Source of the DNA: an uncultured bacterium
GTDB lineage: Bacteria; Krumholzibacteriota; Krumholzibacteriia; LZORAL124-64-63
NCBI GenBank assembly: GCA_937910695.1
Contig: CALEMW010000217.1
Coordinates: 1 to 46,202, forward strand
Length of the DNA stretch: 46,202 nt
Direction: 5' to 3'
The notes under the pieces are model-generated. The model was not told the DNA's origin, did not search any database, and saw nothing but the letters and a program-made list of their open reading frames with translations. Shown here piece after piece: positions 44,525-46,202 of this stretch (position 1 is its first letter; every line of letters begins with the position of its first letter). Position numbers and translations under genes: made by a program.

Positions 44525-45171
44525 GAGAAACCACGCCTTCCTTGAGCCCGTTCGTGCCCTGGCCCCAGGGCGAGATCCTGGTGTTGGCGTCCCGCTCGCC
44601 GCGACGTGCCGATCTCCTGCGCACGGCGGGCATCCCTTTCGAAATCCGTCCGGCCGACGCCGCCGAGGCAGACCACGCCCCGGCGGCCCGCGCCCTGCAG
44701 GGAGACCCGTCCGCTTACGCCGAACTCCTGGCCGGCGTGAAGGCCGATGCGGTGGCCCGTTCGGCGCCTGAGAGGATCGTCCTGGGTGCCGATACCATCG
44801 TGGTGCTCGACGGCGCAATCCTCGAGAAGCCCAACGACGAACGTGAGGCCGTAGCCATGCTCACCCGTTTGGCGGGCCGACGTCATACGGTGATTTCCGC
44901 AGTGGCGCTGCGCCGTGATGCCGACCGGCGCCGATGGACAGGGCACGCGTCCACAGAGGTGGAGTTCCTGCCTTTGACCGCAGCCGCGATCCATCGCTAT
45001 GTCGAGACCGGTGAACCCATGGACAAGGCCGGTGCCTACGGCATTCAAGGTTACGGCGCCTTGATGGTGCGCGGCGTGCGCGGCTGCTATTTCAATGTGA
45101 TGGGACTTCCCCTGGCGTTGCTGGGAGAGGCCTTGCGCATCTTCATGGGAGATGACGATGGACCTGCCTAA
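44521..45171 (+). CDS. Maf family nucleotide pyrophosphatase
   Basis: A 216-residue Maf protein. ASRSPRRADLLRTAG (from 23), GADTIVVLDG and EKPNDEREAVAML are family motifs; GAYGIQGYGA closes the active site. Members hydrolyse dTTP/UTP or modified pyrimidine nucleotides. GTG 44521 overlaps the dtd stop; the first 16 residues are unlike the family and a later start near residue 17-20 is possible but has no better codon. mtnA overlaps its 3' end by 14 bp. Confidence 0.92.
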   Translation: MRETTPSLSPFVPWPQGEILVLASRSPRRADLLRTAGIPFEIRPADAAEADHAPAARALQGDPSAYAELLAGVKADAVARSAPERIVLGADTIVVLDGAILEKPNDEREAVAMLTRLAGRRHTVISAVALRRDADRRRWTGHASTEVEFLPLTAAAIHRYVETGEPMDKAGAYGIQGYGALMVRGVRGCYFNVMGLPLALLGEALRIFMGDDDGPA

Positions 45172-46202
45172 CGATCCCCGCGACCTGCCCTTTCCCTTTC
45201 CGGTGGTGACGTGGCGCGATGGCGCCGTAGTGCTCATCGATCAGTGCCGGCTGCCTGAGGACTTGATCTTCCGGATCTGCCGCGACATCCCGAGTCTGTG
45301 TGCGGCGATCCGGGAGCTGGCGGTAAGGGGTGCTCCGGCCATCGGTGTGGCTGCAGCGTGGGGGCTGGCGCTCTCCTGGGATCTTTCCGGCCGCGATGGC
45401 TGCAACGTCGAGGCCGCCTATGCGCGGCTGCTGAGCGACCGCGACGCCTTGGCCGCCACACGGCCCACGGCGGTGAACCTGTTCTGGGCCCTGGACCGTC
45501 AGATGCGCGTGGTCGATTCCATTCGTGGAGAGGGCGTCGGGCTTGAGATCATCGGTCGGCTGCTGGCGGCCGAAGCCGAAACCATCCGCGAACAGGACGT
45601 GGCGCTGGGGCGGGCCATGGGAGCCGCGGGAGCCGAGCTTCTGCCCGCTGACGCTACGGTGCTGACGCACTGCAACGCCGGCGGCCTCGCCACCGGCGGC
45701 TATGGTACGGCGCTGGGCGTCGTCTACGCCGCCCACGATGCGGGCAAGAAGATCCGCGTTTATGCCGACGAAACACGTCCCTTGTTGCAGGGTGGTCGCC
45801 TGACGGCCTGGGAGCTTCACGCCCGCGGCGTGCCGGTCACGGTGATCTGCGAAGGGGCCGCCGCCAGCCTGCTGCGGTCCGGCGTCGTGGACGCCGTGAT
45901 CACCGGCGCCGATCGCATCGCCCGGAACGGGGATGCCGCCAATAAAATTGGGACTTATCCACTGGCGGTTATGTCCCGTGAACACGGTGTTCCGTTCTAT
46001 GTGGTGGCTCCTTCATCCACACTCGACGCCCACTGCCCCGATGGTGCGGCGATTCCTGTCGAAGAGCGAGATGAATCGGAAGTTCTTGGATTCAGGGACC
46101 TTAGGTGGTGTCCGGAGGGTGTTGGAGCCTGGAACCCGGCCTTCGATGTCACTCCGGCGGGCCTGATCGGGGCCATCATCACCGAGCGCGGCGTCCACCG
46201 GG
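45158..46202 (+). CDS. mtnA: S-methyl-5-thioribose-1-phosphate isomerase MtnA, 3' end cut
   Basis: 348 residues to the window edge; the frame is open and only a few residues are missing, as the sequence reaches GAIITERGVHR, the usual end. It isomerises 5-methylthioribose-1-phosphate to the ribulose form in methionine salvage. Motifs: LAVRGAPAIGVAAAWG, THCNAGG with catalytic Cys172, and ITGADRIARNGDAANKIGTY with Asp252. ATG 45158 has GGGAG upstream and overlaps maf by 14 bp. A paralogous eIF2B-like function is unlikely, given the intact Cys/Asp pair. Confidence 0.94.
   Translation, partial: MDLPNDPRDLPFPFPVVTWRDGAVVLIDQCRLPEDLIFRICRDIPSLCAAIRELAVRGAPAIGVAAAWGLALSWDLSGRDGCNVEAAYARLLSDRDALAATRPTAVNLFWALDRQMRVVDSIRGEGVGLEIIGRLLAAEAETIREQDVALGRAMGAAGAELLPADATVLTHCNAGGLATGGYGTALGVVYAAHDAGKKIRVYADETRPLLQGGRLTAWELHARGVPVTVICEGAAASLLRSGVVDAVITGADRIARNGDAANKIGTYPLAVMSREHGVPFYVVAPSSTLDAHCPDGAAIPVEERDESEVLGFRDLRWCPEGVGAWNPAFDVTPAGLIGAIITERGVHR

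Overview
This window is a GC-rich, gene-dense chromosomal segment from a Gram-negative bacterium. It carries LPS core genes (a GT9 glycosyltransferase and the Kdo transferase kdtA), lipoproteins and an outer-membrane barrel-like protein. Several genes have relatives typical of the FCB superphylum and neighbouring candidate phyla: a GlmM of the form best known from Bacteroidetes (SGIRG start, NPQPWNALK after the phosphoserine), a PGWGQ/DUF5683 protein, thrombospondin type-3 calcium repeats, and an M49 peptidase with a pentapeptide HExxH motif as in Caldithrix. A Krumholzibacteriota-, Eisenbacteria- or Latescibacterota-like lineage would fit, but the sequence alone does not fix it. Almost everything is chromosomal housekeeping. 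I see no prophage, insertion sequence, CRISPR array or defence island.

Layout. Positions 1-5.1 kb are an accessory, envelope-facing zone: the end of an M49 metallopeptidase, a six-heme lipoprotein with a collagen-like tether and two dyads upstream, then (minus strand) an unknown lipoprotein coupled to an M1 aminopeptidase. From 5.1 to 8.8 kb, queE-queC (7-deazaguanine synthesis) converge on GT9-kdtA. From 8.9 to 13.1 kb lie two tandem CNNM/CorC-type membrane proteins, a DUF1844 protein and a barrel-like protein ending in Ca-binding repeats; mazG converges on this block. From 14.0 to 17.8 kb are uvrA and galE, overlapping by 4 bp. From 17.9 to 23.5 kb come tRNA-Phe and tRNA-Thr, glmM-glmS-ridA (amino-sugar synthesis), the selenocysteine tRNA gene selC, a lipid-kinase-like gene and a DUF5683 gene.

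The second half is a long co-directional run that keeps gene order known from Bacillus and other phyla: lepA-lepB-hemW-hrcA-grpE-dnaJ-rsmE-yqeY-cvpA-mutS2, then dnaG-rpoD. It lacks dnaK, prmA, mtaB and rpsU, and I see no CIRCE operator. A tRNA-Met/tRNA-Val unit, an RNase HI-like gene and the RNase P RNA gene follow. The window ends with recJ-rel-dtd-maf-mtnA, another conserved cluster (recJ-apt-relA-dtd in Bacillus) that lacks apt; mtnA runs off the end.

Many genes overlap by 1-14 bp (ATGA, GTGA or TGATG junctions), so translational coupling is the main organising theme. Several promoters can be read by eye as -35/-10 pairs with 16-19 bp spacing, consistent with the RpoD encoded here. The least explained material is the multiheme lipoprotein with its control region, the unknown lipoprotein next to the M1 peptidase, the insertion inside signal peptidase I, and the extra domains on RNase HI and CvpA.
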